A stretch of DNA of 64,000 bases, from NCBI GenBank assembly GCA_902766125.1, contig CACXCG010000032.1, forward strand, positions 56,301 through 120,300, given 5' to 3'. Position numbers and translations under genes: made by a program. The stretch's first letter is position 1. Each line of letters begins with the position of its first letter. Of this stretch, positions 18,987-27,100 are shown in pieces. The notes below the pieces were generated by a model, which saw only the letters and a list, made by a program, of their open reading frames with translations, searched no databases and was not told where the DNA came from. The stretch comes from an uncultured Spirochaetaceae bacterium. GTDB taxonomy: Bacteria; Spirochaetota; Spirochaetia; Treponematales; Treponemataceae.

Positions 18987-21566
18987 ATGGCAGAAACCGA
19001 CACTCCGCTGATTGCACAGTATCAGGGTATAAAAGCACAACATGCAAATGAAGTGCTTTTTTTCAGACTTGGCGATTTTTATGAAATGTTTGGAGACGAT
19101 GCCGTTGAAGTGTCTCGTCTTTTAAATCTGACCCTTACTCATAGGGCCGATAAACCCATGTGCGGTATTCCGTATCATGCTGCAAAGGTGTATATTGCAC
19201 GCTTGTTGCGCCTTGGGAAAAAAATTGCCATCTGTGAGCAGGTCGGTGAAATTCCAACACACGGAAAAGGGCTTACCCGTCGCGAAGTTATAGAAGTCAT
19301 TACCCCGGGAACTGCAGTTGAAAGTGAATATTTGGACGGAGGCCGTAACAATTTTCTGGCTTCTCTCTGGATAAGCGGAAATGTTGCCGGGTTTGCCTAC
19401 ATTGACGTTACCACCGGAGAATTCAAAGCAACTCATTTTTCATCTCTGGATATCGCAGAACAGTTTTCAAAAGAACTGGGACGCTGTATGCCCCGTGAAC
19501 TGCTGTTGCCGGATTCCCTTAAACAGAATTCTGCCGTTCAGTCTGTTATTGCTGCTCAGCCGGAACTTTCTGTTTCATTCTATCCTGACTGGAATTTTAA
19601 TGCAGATCTTGCCTACAAAAAACTGCTTGCTCAGTTTAAGACTGCAAATCTCAGTTCGTTTTCGCTTACCCAGCAGTCCCCCGAAGTCCCTCCGGCAGCA
19701 TTTCTGCTTGATTATCTTCAAAAAACAACGAATGCTTCTTCTGCACATGTTGCTTCAATCTCTGTGTACAGTGACAGTCAGTATGTGATGATGGATGATT
19801 CATCGCGCCGTAACCTTGAGATTACATACAATCTTCGTGACGGTTCTACGCAATACACAGTGCTTGAATGTGTTGACTGTACCTGTACTGCAATGGGAAG
19901 CCGCATGATTCGTGAATGGCTGTCGTTTCCGCTTACAGATCTTGCTGCAATAAAAGCCCGCCAGGATCAGGTTCAGGTTTTCTTTGAAGACCGCTCCCTC
20001 TTAAAAAAAATAAGGGAACGCCTGGACGGAATCTTAGATGTGGAACGGCTTGCCTGCCGCATTGCCATGGACAGAGCTCATGCAAAAGATGTTCAGGCGC
20101 TGCGTGTAAGTTTACAGAAGTGGCTCGATGTTCAGGCTCTGCTTCCGGTACAGGTGCTTGATACGCAAAAAGCTCAGAAGATAATCGATCTGGTACAGAA
20201 GGCAATTCTTGATGATCCGTCTACCTCGCTTACCGATGGAAATATCATTAAACCTCACTGGTCAGAAGAACTGGATCACTGGCATCAGGTACATGACAAT
20301 TTTTCTGAAATCCTTGAACAGTATGTTGAAGAAGAACGAAACCGTACCGGCATTGCAAACTTGCGCGTAAAACAGAGCGGCAATATGGGATACTTTATTG
20401 AAGTTACCAAAGGAAAACTTTCTAAGGTTCCCGAACATTTTATCATGCGCCGCTCTCTGGTAAACGCTGACCGCTATACCACGCAAAAACTTCAGGAGCT
20501 GGAACAGTCTCTTAACGAAAGCGGTACGAAAATCCTTGAGTTAGAAAGAGATCTGTTTATTCAGGTTCGCAATACGCTTAAGGAATATGTTCCGTATTTA
20601 CAGCAGACTTCCCGCGAAATTGCATATATTGACGTTACTTCTTCTTTTGCACACTGTGCTGCAAAAAACAACTGGATCCGTCCGCTTATTGATGAGTCAC
20701 GAATCTTTGATATTGAACAGGGCAGACATCCGGTAGTTGAAGCGCATCTTCCCGGCGGAGAATTTGTTCCAAACGATCTGCTTTTGTGTCAGTCTGATGA
20801 AAGTCCTGCATTTGCACTCATTACCGGTCCCAACATGGCAGGTAAAAGTACCTTCCTGCGTCAAAATGCACTTATTGCACTTCTTGCGCAGACAGGCTGT
20901 TATGTTCCTGCTTCTAAAGCACACATCGGTGTTGTTGACCGCATTTTCTGTCGTGTCGGTGCAAGCGACAATCTTGCCCGTGGAGAATCAACGTTCCTTG
21001 TTGAAATGATCGAAACGGCACGCATCTTACATTCTGCGACAGACCGTTCTTTAGTCATTATGGATGAAGTGGGGCGGGGAACCAGTACCGAAGACGGTCT
21101 TTCTATAGCATGGGCAGTAAGCGAATGGCTGTTAGACCGCATTCAGTGTAAGACGCTGTTTGCAACTCATTATCACGAACTGACGCGCCTTGAGCACTCA
21201 CGCCTTAAGCAGCTGTGTATGGCTGTTGATGAAAACGGAACAGACGTTGTCTTCCTGCGTAAGGTTATTGATGGGGCAAGCGAAAATTCATATGGTATTC
21301 ATGTTGCTCGCCTTGCAGGAGTTCCTGCAGCAGTAGTAAACCGTGCCCGCGATATTCTTGCGCATATTCAGCAGGAAGCAGATGACCGGCCCATTGCAGC
21401 AATTCCGCCTGCAGCCGTTAAAACAGAGCAGTCTTTAACGGGAGCACTTTTTAGCGATGAAGAAATGATTTTGGATGAAATACTTTCCTGCGACACTGAC
21501 AACATGACGCCGCTTGCGGCCTTGCAGCTTGTGTCACGGTGGAAAAAATCGCTTTCGGGACAGTAA
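18987..21566 (+). CDS. mutS: DNA mismatch repair protein MutS
   Basis: An 859-residue mismatch sensor. The N-terminal mismatch-binding motif FFRLGDFYEMFGDDA (residues 25-39) contains the Phe and Glu that contact the mismatch. TGPNMAGKSTFLRQ near residue 613 is the Walker A. DEVGRGTSTEDGLS and TLFATHYHEL complete the ATPase. The C-terminal clamp/dimer tail is present. A GGTAAGGGA ribosome site precedes ATG 18987. Being in the bamA-skp run is a conserved gene order, not a functional link. mutL is not in the window. Confidence 0.97.
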   Translation: MAETDTPLIAQYQGIKAQHANEVLFFRLGDFYEMFGDDAVEVSRLLNLTLTHRADKPMCGIPYHAAKVYIARLLRLGKKIAICEQVGEIPTHGKGLTRREVIEVITPGTAVESEYLDGGRNNFLASLWISGNVAGFAYIDVTTGEFKATHFSSLDIAEQFSKELGRCMPRELLLPDSLKQNSAVQSVIAAQPELSVSFYPDWNFNADLAYKKLLAQFKTANLSSFSLTQQSPEVPPAAFLLDYLQKTTNASSAHVASISVYSDSQYVMMDDSSRRNLEITYNLRDGSTQYTVLECVDCTCTAMGSRMIREWLSFPLTDLAAIKARQDQVQVFFEDRSLLKKIRERLDGILDVERLACRIAMDRAHAKDVQALRVSLQKWLDVQALLPVQVLDTQKAQKIIDLVQKAILDDPSTSLTDGNIIKPHWSEELDHWHQVHDNFSEILEQYVEEERNRTGIANLRVKQSGNMGYFIEVTKGKLSKVPEHFIMRRSLVNADRYTTQKLQELEQSLNESGTKILELERDLFIQVRNTLKEYVPYLQQTSREIAYIDVTSSFAHCAAKNNWIRPLIDESRIFDIEQGRHPVVEAHLPGGEFVPNDLLLCQSDESPAFALITGPNMAGKSTFLRQNALIALLAQTGCYVPASKAHIGVVDRIFCRVGASDNLARGESTFLVEMIETARILHSATDRSLVIMDEVGRGTSTEDGLSIAWAVSEWLLDRIQCKTLFATHYHELTRLEHSRLKQLCMAVDENGTDVVFLRKVIDGASENSYGIHVARLAGVPAAVVNRARDILAHIQQEADDRPIAAIPPAAVKTEQSLTGALFSDEEMILDEILSCDTDNMTPLAALQLVSRWKKSLSGQ

Positions 21567-21589
21567 TTCAAATAAAGGGGGAGGGGAAT

Positions 21590-22369
21590 ATGGTTGTTTT
21601 ATTTTTAACTCGTCAGGAGGCGGTGTGTGAGCTTATTTCATGCCGTTTAAAAGAAGAAGGACATATTGCCCACATCTGTACGACGCAAAAATCTTTTTTT
21701 ACTACACTTGCTTCCTGTAAAAAATCAGTGCAGGCCTTAGCGGTTGATTACAGTTTTTTTGATCACCACACATTTAATCTGTTTGACTGTCTGAAAAAAA
21801 ATAAATTTCTTCAGCCGGTTATTTTTTATAATCATCCGTATCCTGCGGAAGATGATCGGGTTGATTTCTGGATTCAGCAGAATAAAAATAAAAGTCCAGA
21901 TTTTCTTTCCCTGTGTAAACTGATGAATCAGATTGTTTCTTCTCCAGAATTGAATCCGTGCATTTCACTTATAAGTAAACCCAGAGATGTTAACAAAGCT
22001 GTTTTGATTCCTCATGAAAATTTTAACTGCAGGCAGTTTCAGATACTGCATTCCATTGGACCGGTAAAGATGCGTCTGTTTCAGATGCTGTTTGATCATC
22101 TGTCGCATGCGGTCAGTGCAGAACAGTTGTGTCATCATGTGTGGGGTTCGTACACCCGTAAGCGACTGCATACACTGTATGCATATATCCATGACCTGCG
22201 TCAATGCTGCCGCTCAGAATTAAACTATGAAATGGATATTGTACGCGTGGGACAAAAAAAGTATCAGCTGGTATTTACGTTGCCGCACAATCTTACGGTG
22301 CGCGATGAGCAGGCAAGACAAGCCTTTGAACGCAACCGCCACCTGTTTGAAGATGCACGGTGCGTGTAG
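21590..22369 (+). CDS. Orphan OmpR-type winged-helix regulator with receiver-like N-terminus
   Basis: A 259-residue protein starting at ATG 21590, which has a strong AAGGGGGAGGGG ribosome site; the open frame extends 17 codons upstream into mutS without support. Residues about 155-240 fit an OmpR/PhoB winged helix (LFDHLSHAVSAEQLCHHVWG, then TLYAYIHDLRQCC as the recognition region, then VRVGQKKYQLVF as the wing). The N-terminal 120 residues have the length and strand order of a receiver domain but lack a clear phosphoacceptor pattern (ALAVDYSFFD at the expected place). No histidine kinase is nearby. Family assignment of the C-terminal domain is fairly firm; targets are unknown. Confidence 0.72.
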   Translation: MVVLFLTRQEAVCELISCRLKEEGHIAHICTTQKSFFTTLASCKKSVQALAVDYSFFDHHTFNLFDCLKKNKFLQPVIFYNHPYPAEDDRVDFWIQQNKNKSPDFLSLCKLMNQIVSSPELNPCISLISKPRDVNKAVLIPHENFNCRQFQILHSIGPVKMRLFQMLFDHLSHAVSAEQLCHHVWGSYTRKRLHTLYAYIHDLRQCCRSELNYEMDIVRVGQKKYQLVFTLPHNLTVRDEQARQAFERNRHLFEDARCV

Positions 22370-22379
22370 GCCAGTTCCG

Positions 22380-23834
22380 TTATTTTATATTCTTTTTGAT
22401 GAATTCAACCTTAAGGTTTTTAAGTTCTTCGGTAAGGGATACTTTGTAAATGTGCGGATTGATAATGCGCTTGTACGAAGCATCCAGTGTTTCAAGCTGA
22501 GCGCGAAGAGTTTCTCTGCTCTTTGCAAGCTGTGTTTTGTCGTCAAGACGCGGTTCTGTGCGTTTGCCGTTCTTTAAGCGCAGTTTGAGCATTTCTTTTA
22601 CCGAAGCAGCCTTAAATGTAAACTGACGGTAGTCTACCATAGGATGATAGTAGCGGTATTCTTTGCCGGGTTCTACAGTCTGATCGGTGAGTGCAAGTAC
22701 ATCTGCCTTTGCCATGCCGTTTTCATCATACAGACGGTACACGTTTTTAATGCCGGGGTTTGTATTCTTTGCAGGATTGTCGCTGAACTTCATTGCGGGA
22801 ATCATGCTGTCGGTTTTTGCATCGTGGCGGGCTGCCAGTTTGTATACACCGGTAAAGCTTGATTCTGTTCCGCCGGTTACCATGTGTGTTCCAACTCCCC
22901 AGCTTGCAATGGGTGCATTCTGCTGGATGAGCGTTTCGATAATCTCTTCTGTCAGTTCGTTTGAAACAGAAATAAATGCCTGCGGGAATCCTGCTTTATC
23001 AAGTTCTTTGCGTACTTCTGCAGAAAGGTAAGCAATGTCTCCGGAGTCAAGGCGTACACCAAAGTTGTATCCCTGTTCTACCAGTTTTGCGCCTGCTTTG
23101 ATTGCGTTTTTAATTCCGCTTCCCAAGGTATCGTAGGTGTCAATTAAGAATACGGTTTTTTCAGGATAGATTTTTGCGTATGCTTCAAATGCTTCCAGTT
23201 CAGAGGGGAAAGACATAATCCATGAGTGTGCCATTGTTCCCATAACTGGAATTCCAAAGCGTTTTCCTGCCAGCGTGTTACTGGTTCCTGCTGCACCTCC
23301 GATAAAGGCTGCACGGGTTGCACTCATTGCCCCGTCGGGTCCCTGTGCACGGCGAAGTCCAAATTCCATAATGGAACCTTTTTTGCTTGCAAGCCACACG
23401 CGTGCTGTTTTTGTTGCAATCAGACTCTGGAAGTTACAGTGGTTTAATACCAGTCCTTCAAGAATCTGTGCTTCAATCAGATTTGCATGAATGCGGATAA
23501 TCGGTTCCTGCGGGAAAATAAGAGAACCTTCTTCAAAAGAATACAGGTCTCCGGTAAAGTGAAAGTCTTTTAAGTAATCAAGGAATCCCTGTTCAAAAAT
23601 TCCCTGTTCTTTCAGGTATGCAATGTCATCTGCACTGAATGAAAATTCTGTTAATACATCAAGCAGTGTTTCAATTCCTGCAAATACAGAAAAACCTCCG
23701 TTGAACGGCTGTCGTCTGAAGAACATGTCAAACACTACTTCCTGATTCATATTCTGCTTCCAGTAGCCCTGGGCCATGGTAAGTTCGTAGAAGTCAGTGA
23801 ACAATGCACTGGTAATCATATCTTTTTCTGCCAT
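22380..23834 (-). CDS. pncB: Nicotinate phosphoribosyltransferase
   Basis: A 484-residue enzyme that makes nicotinate mononucleotide from nicotinate and PRPP for NAD salvage. The N-terminus (LFTDFYELTMAQGYW) and the blocks EFGLRRAQGPDGA, GTMAHSWIMSF, TYDTLGSGIKNAI and VRLDSGDIAYLS are typical of the family. The start at 23834 has a GAGGAAA ribosome site. It ends 10 nt from the convergent regulator gene. Its own promoter is visible at 23852-23880, so it is probably a single-gene unit. Confidence 0.95.
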   Translation of the reverse strand: MAEKDMITSALFTDFYELTMAQGYWKQNMNQEVVFDMFFRRQPFNGGFSVFAGIETLLDVLTEFSFSADDIAYLKEQGIFEQGFLDYLKDFHFTGDLYSFEEGSLIFPQEPIIRIHANLIEAQILEGLVLNHCNFQSLIATKTARVWLASKKGSIMEFGLRRAQGPDGAMSATRAAFIGGAAGTSNTLAGKRFGIPVMGTMAHSWIMSFPSELEAFEAYAKIYPEKTVFLIDTYDTLGSGIKNAIKAGAKLVEQGYNFGVRLDSGDIAYLSAEVRKELDKAGFPQAFISVSNELTEEIIETLIQQNAPIASWGVGTHMVTGGTESSFTGVYKLAARHDAKTDSMIPAMKFSDNPAKNTNPGIKNVYRLYDENGMAKADVLALTDQTVEPGKEYRYYHPMVDYRQFTFKAASVKEMLKLRLKNGKRTEPRLDDKTQLAKSRETLRAQLETLDASYKRIINPHIYKVSLTEELKNLKVEFIKKNIK

Positions 23835-23851
23835 AGATTTCCTCTGTCTGT

Positions 23852-23880
23852 ATTGTATTGCTTTAGCATATAAAATGCAA
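23852..23880 (-). promoter_or_regulatory. Sigma-70-type promoter for pncB
   Basis: On the minus strand TTGCAT (23875-23880), a 17-bp spacer and TACAAT (23852-23857) stand 18 nt before the pncB start codon. A GAGGAAA ribosome site lies between. Spacing is optimal and both boxes are close to consensus. The -35 box lies between the pncB start and the stop of the upstream SDR gene. Confidence 0.6.
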
Positions 23881-23891
23881 GAATGTGCTTT

Positions 23892-24824
23892 TTAGTTGCT
23901 GGGCCGTTTGCAGAAGCGGTAGGTAAACCATGCTCCCGCATAGCGGGGAACAAACGTACTTGCAAATGCCTTAAACTTCCACTTGAATGCCATAAGTGAA
24001 TAATGCTTTCCTTTGCGGGATTTGTTAAGACAGTGTGCAACGGTTTTTTCCGGTGAAAGTCCGTGCTTTACTGCCTTGCGCGCTCCGCGGGATGCAACTG
24101 CAGCAAATTCTGTACTGACTGGTCCCGGACACAATGCGGTAACAGAAATGCCTCTGTCTTTAAGTTCTGCGGCAAGTGCGACAGAAAAACTAAGCACGTA
24201 AGCTTTACAGGCTCCGTAGACTGCAAAGTTTCCCAGCGGCATGTATGATGCAAGAGAAGCTGTGTTTATGATTCGTGAGCCTTCGTGCATGTAGGGAAGT
24301 GCAAATCCTGTGATTCCGGTAAGCGAAGTACAGTCTGTGTCTATCATTTCCATTTCGCGGATTGTGTCGGTATTTTCAAACGGACCGTATGTTCCGAATC
24401 CCGCATTGTTTACTAAAACGGTAATGCCCAGTCCGCCTACAGAACGGGATGCAAATTCGTCTGCATCAAGATAGCGTTTTAATTCCAGGGCACCTTTCTG
24501 ACCGCACAAGTCTGCTTCTACAGCGCGTGCAACAGGATACAGTCTCTGTCCCTTTGCAAATTCTTTTGCTTTGCTTTCCGACTGCATGTCATCACCGCAT
24601 GCATTTATTTCTTTTGCAAGGGCTTCCAGTCTGTCTCTTCTGCGGGCAACAAGCCATAGTTCATCTGCGGCAAGGGACTCCCACTTGGCTGCTTCAGTTT
24701 CATTTGCGTCGTTTGTACACAGTATTGCTTTTTCTCTGAACTGAGCACTTTCCAATGCAAGCTGTTTTGCAAAACAGACACCCATTCCGCTTGAGGCACC
24801 TGTTACGATTATGATTTTCTTCAT
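23892..24824 (-). CDS. Short-chain dehydrogenase/reductase (SDR)
   Basis: A 310-residue classical SDR. TGASSGMG (residues 8-15) binds the nucleotide, LVNNAGFG is present, and catalytic Ser (INTASLASY region) and YGACK (Tyr and Lys) follow. The substrate cannot be told. About 25 residues are inserted between the first helix and the second strand (LCTNDANETEAAKWESL), and a second charged insert precedes the NAG motif, so it is longer than usual. ATG 24824 is the only sensible start: it places the P-loop at residue 8. No ribosome site exists; a TATACT box ends 6 nt before the ATG, so the mRNA is probably leaderless. Confidence 0.88.
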   Translation of the reverse strand: MKKIIIVTGASSGMGVCFAKQLALESAQFREKAILCTNDANETEAAKWESLAADELWLVARRRDRLEALAKEINACGDDMQSESKAKEFAKGQRLYPVARAVEADLCGQKGALELKRYLDADEFASRSVGGLGITVLVNNAGFGTYGPFENTDTIREMEMIDTDCTSLTGITGFALPYMHEGSRIINTASLASYMPLGNFAVYGACKAYVLSFSVALAAELKDRGISVTALCPGPVSTEFAAVASRGARKAVKHGLSPEKTVAHCLNKSRKGKHYSLMAFKWKFKAFASTFVPRYAGAWFTYRFCKRPSN

Positions 24825-24870
24825 GCGTGTAGTATAGCATACCGTGCTTTCCTGTGCTATACTTTCGGAC
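24825..24870. promoter_or_regulatory. 46-bp divergent promoter module, probably leaderless in both directions
   Basis: The whole gap between the SDR (-) and GH3 lipoprotein (+) genes. The minus-strand -10 (TATACT, 24831-24836) ends 6 nt before the SDR ATG. The plus-strand -10 (TATACT, 24858-24863) ends 7 nt before the GH3 ATG. Both are extended (TGC before TATACT), and together they form a 9-bp inverted repeat AGTATAGCA/TGCTATACT with 15 bp between. Each -35 position overlaps the opposite -10. There is no Shine-Dalgarno on either side. Transcription start sites are inferred from -10 spacing. Confidence 0.7.
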
Positions 24871-26202
24871 ATGAAGCATTTGTTTTTTACCGGTGTGATT
24901 TCCGTTTTACTTTTGACAATTGTTTCCTGTACTCCTAAAGCAGAGACGAAAATTCCGCAGGGGCCCACAGAAGAAGAACTTGAATTGCAGCGTCTGGAAC
25001 AGGAACGCCTTGTTAAAGAAGAAGCGGTCAGTGCATACCTTGAATCTCTTACTGAAGCGGAACGGATAGGGCTTTTGTTTCTGGTGAATATAGAAGGCGA
25101 CAAGACTTATTCTGCGGTAGAAAAATATGATGGCCTTGACCTGGTTCCCGGCGGCTGTCTTTTATTTTCGTTTAACATTGCAAAAACTGATGAACAGTTT
25201 ATGACGTTTATTGATTCAATCTATGAATACTGCCAGTCCCATGACATACAGTCATTTCCCTATATTGCACTTGATCAGGAAGGCGGATATGTTAACCGGC
25301 TGCGTGCGCTGACCAGTACCTTACCCGCTGCTCAGTGGGTGTCACAAAAAGCTACTGTGCAACAGGCATTTGATTTGTATGACAGTCAGGCAAAACAGAT
25401 GCGGCTTTTAGGCATTACCATGAATCTTGCACCGGTTGCAGAAGTTGAAACAGACGACAATGCTCAGTTTCTGGATACGCGAAGTTACGGTTCTTTGGAA
25501 CAGGTAAATCAGTATGCCCGCTCCTGTGTAAATGCGTACGAACAGAATCAGGTGCTTTCTGTTTTAAAACATTTTCCCGGAAATACAAATGTTGATCCTC
25601 ACTCAGGACTTCCGGAAATCATTGTTGAGTCAGAACAGGAAATACAGAATCTTATTAAGCCGTTTGAAACACTTGTTTCTCAGACTGATGTTTCTGCGGT
25701 TCTTATGTCGCATGCACGCGTTTCGTTACCCGATGCACAGACTCCTTCCTGCCTCAGTAGTTTCTGGGTTAACGACTGTCTGCGTAAAACGCTTGGCTTT
25801 GAAGGCCTTGTTTTAAGTGATGATATTTTTATGGCGGCGCTTGAAAAAAACGGCTTTGCTCCTTTAGAAGCAGCAGAACAGGCTTTGCTAAGCGGTGTGG
25901 ATATAATCATGCTGAGTGAAAAACGTTTTGCTGCGGTTGCAAAACAGCTTGCGTCTCGTGCTGAACAAAACCCTGCACTTGCAGACCGGATTGCACAGGC
26001 TCAGCAGAATGTCGTGCGCTATAAGATTAAGTGCGGTTTACTTACGTATGTGCAGAATGAAGACGGCTCTTATTGCGTACAAAATGCTTTTTCGTATGAA
26101 GATTTAAAAGATTCCCGACTGGTTCGTCTTACACAATTCCGTGAAGAAAAAAAACGCGGACAGAATTTGTATGCAGCAATTCTTTCAGGGGAACAGGAAT
26201 GA
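24871..26202 (+). CDS. Glycoside hydrolase family 3 lipoprotein (NagZ-like)
   Basis: A 443-residue GH3 enzyme. Residues 1-20 form a lipoprotein signal (VLLLTIVSC, lipid-carrying Cys at residue 20), so it is membrane-anchored outside the cytoplasm. Catalytic blocks are LDQEGGYVNRL, LKHFPGNTNVDPHSG (NagZ-type loop with the His/Asp dyad) and VLSDDIFMAAL (nucleophile Asp). These match beta-N-acetylhexosaminidases acting on peptidoglycan or chitin-like sugars. An acidic coiled stretch (EEELELQRLEQERL) links anchor and domain. The start is ATG 24871, preceded by a -10 box 7 nt away and no ribosome site. The stop overlaps the next ATG by 4 nt. Confidence 0.88.
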   Translation: MKHLFFTGVISVLLLTIVSCTPKAETKIPQGPTEEELELQRLEQERLVKEEAVSAYLESLTEAERIGLLFLVNIEGDKTYSAVEKYDGLDLVPGGCLLFSFNIAKTDEQFMTFIDSIYEYCQSHDIQSFPYIALDQEGGYVNRLRALTSTLPAAQWVSQKATVQQAFDLYDSQAKQMRLLGITMNLAPVAEVETDDNAQFLDTRSYGSLEQVNQYARSCVNAYEQNQVLSVLKHFPGNTNVDPHSGLPEIIVESEQEIQNLIKPFETLVSQTDVSAVLMSHARVSLPDAQTPSCLSSFWVNDCLRKTLGFEGLVLSDDIFMAALEKNGFAPLEAAEQALLSGVDIIMLSEKRFAAVAKQLASRAEQNPALADRIAQAQQNVVRYKIKCGLLTYVQNEDGSYCVQNAFSYEDLKDSRLVRLTQFREEKKRGQNLYAAILSGEQE

Positions 26203-27032
26203 AACAGACCTTTGAAGAATATTACAGTACTCTGTTTGGAAACCGCTGGCCGTCACTAAAAAACTCTCTTTCTGAAGATGGAATCCATGCAACGCTCTGC
26301 TGTGGAAAAGAAGCGTATTATCTTGATCCGGCAAGTTTGTGTGCGGCACTCTGTCTTCCGCTAAAAGAAAAAGAATGTATTGCAGACCTGTGTGCTGCCC
26401 CCGGCGGTAAGTCTTTAGTTACTGCTTTGGGTATGGAACAGACTGCGCACCTTGATGCAAACGAACGCTCTACTTCCCGTAAAGCGCGGCTTGTAACGGT
26501 ATTGGATCAGACCTTGAATGAAGAGCTTCGTAACCGCATAACCGTAACCTGTTCTGATGCTGCGCCCTGGTGCCGTACTAAATCAGAATGTTACGATGCT
26601 ATACTGCTTGATGCTCCGTGTTCGAGTGAACGGCATGTCCTTGCAGACCCTAAGTATCTGGGGCAGTGGACTCCTTCCCGCATAAAATCGCTTGCAATGG
26701 AACAGTGGGCACTTTTGTCGTGTGCATGGCGGCTTTTGAAACGGGGTGGGCATGTGCTGTATGCGACCTGTGCGCTTAATCCCACGGAAAATGACGGTGT
26801 GGTAAACCGGTTGCTCAAAAAGTTTGATGATGCAGTGCTGCTTGAACATAGTCAGATACGTGACACATTCTGTCAGCGGTTAAAGGCTCAGGAAGGCTTT
26901 ATTTCCTGCGAAAAAGTTGATCTTCTTAGCCTTTTTGACAGTGCAGAACAGACCCAATATGGACTTCATGTGCTTCCAGATACGGCTTTTGGGTGCGGTC
27001 CCCTTTATTTTTGTGTTATTGCTAAATCTTAA
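26199..27032 (+). CDS. RsmB/NOP2/Sun-type RNA cytosine-5 methyltransferase
   Basis: A 277-residue SAM-dependent methyltransferase. LCAAPGGKS (residues 66-74) is motif I, LLDAPCSSERH (near 144) is motif IV with one conserved Cys, and ATCALNPTEND (near 190) is motif VI with the catalytic Cys. This two-cysteine arrangement is specific to RNA m5C enzymes. It is shorter than RsmB and RsmF because the N-terminal RNA-binding domain is reduced, so the target base is unknown. It overlaps the GH3 gene by ATGA. Confidence 0.85.
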   Translation: MKQTFEEYYSTLFGNRWPSLKNSLSEDGIHATLCCGKEAYYLDPASLCAALCLPLKEKECIADLCAAPGGKSLVTALGMEQTAHLDANERSTSRKARLVTVLDQTLNEELRNRITVTCSDAAPWCRTKSECYDAILLDAPCSSERHVLADPKYLGQWTPSRIKSLAMEQWALLSCAWRLLKRGGHVLYATCALNPTENDGVVNRLLKKFDDAVLLEHSQIRDTFCQRLKAQEGFISCEKVDLLSLFDSAEQTQYGLHVLPDTAFGCGPLYFCVIAKS

Positions 27033-27038
27033 ATATGC

Positions 27039-27067
27039 TTGTAATTATTCGATTTTTATGATATACT
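27039..27067 (+). promoter_or_regulatory. Sigma-70-type promoter for the GAF/HD-GYP gene
   Basis: TTGTAA (27039-27044), a 17-bp spacer and TATACT (27062-27067) preceded by TGA (extended -10). The predicted transcript begins about 27 nt before ATG 27101 and contains AGGAAC as a weak ribosome site. The upstream methyltransferase gene ends at 27032, so this starts a new unit. Confidence 0.65.
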
Positions 27068-27100
27068 CCTTTCCGAAAAAAACAGGAACATTAGAAACGT

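Noticed and set aside
21539..21589. Upstream extension of the winged-helix regulator frame
   Set aside because: It overlaps the end of mutS, while a very strong ribosome site directly precedes ATG 21590.
24831..24863. Inverted repeat AGTATAGCA/TGCTATACT as a terminator or operator
   Set aside because: No T-tract follows and it lies between divergent starts. The arms are explained by two opposed extended -10 boxes, so it is listed as a promoter pair. An operator role is not excluded.
24825..25103. Extension of the SDR frame upstream of 24824
   Set aside because: It would overlap the divergent GH3 gene and both promoters. The nucleotide-binding motif sits correctly only with the 24824 start.
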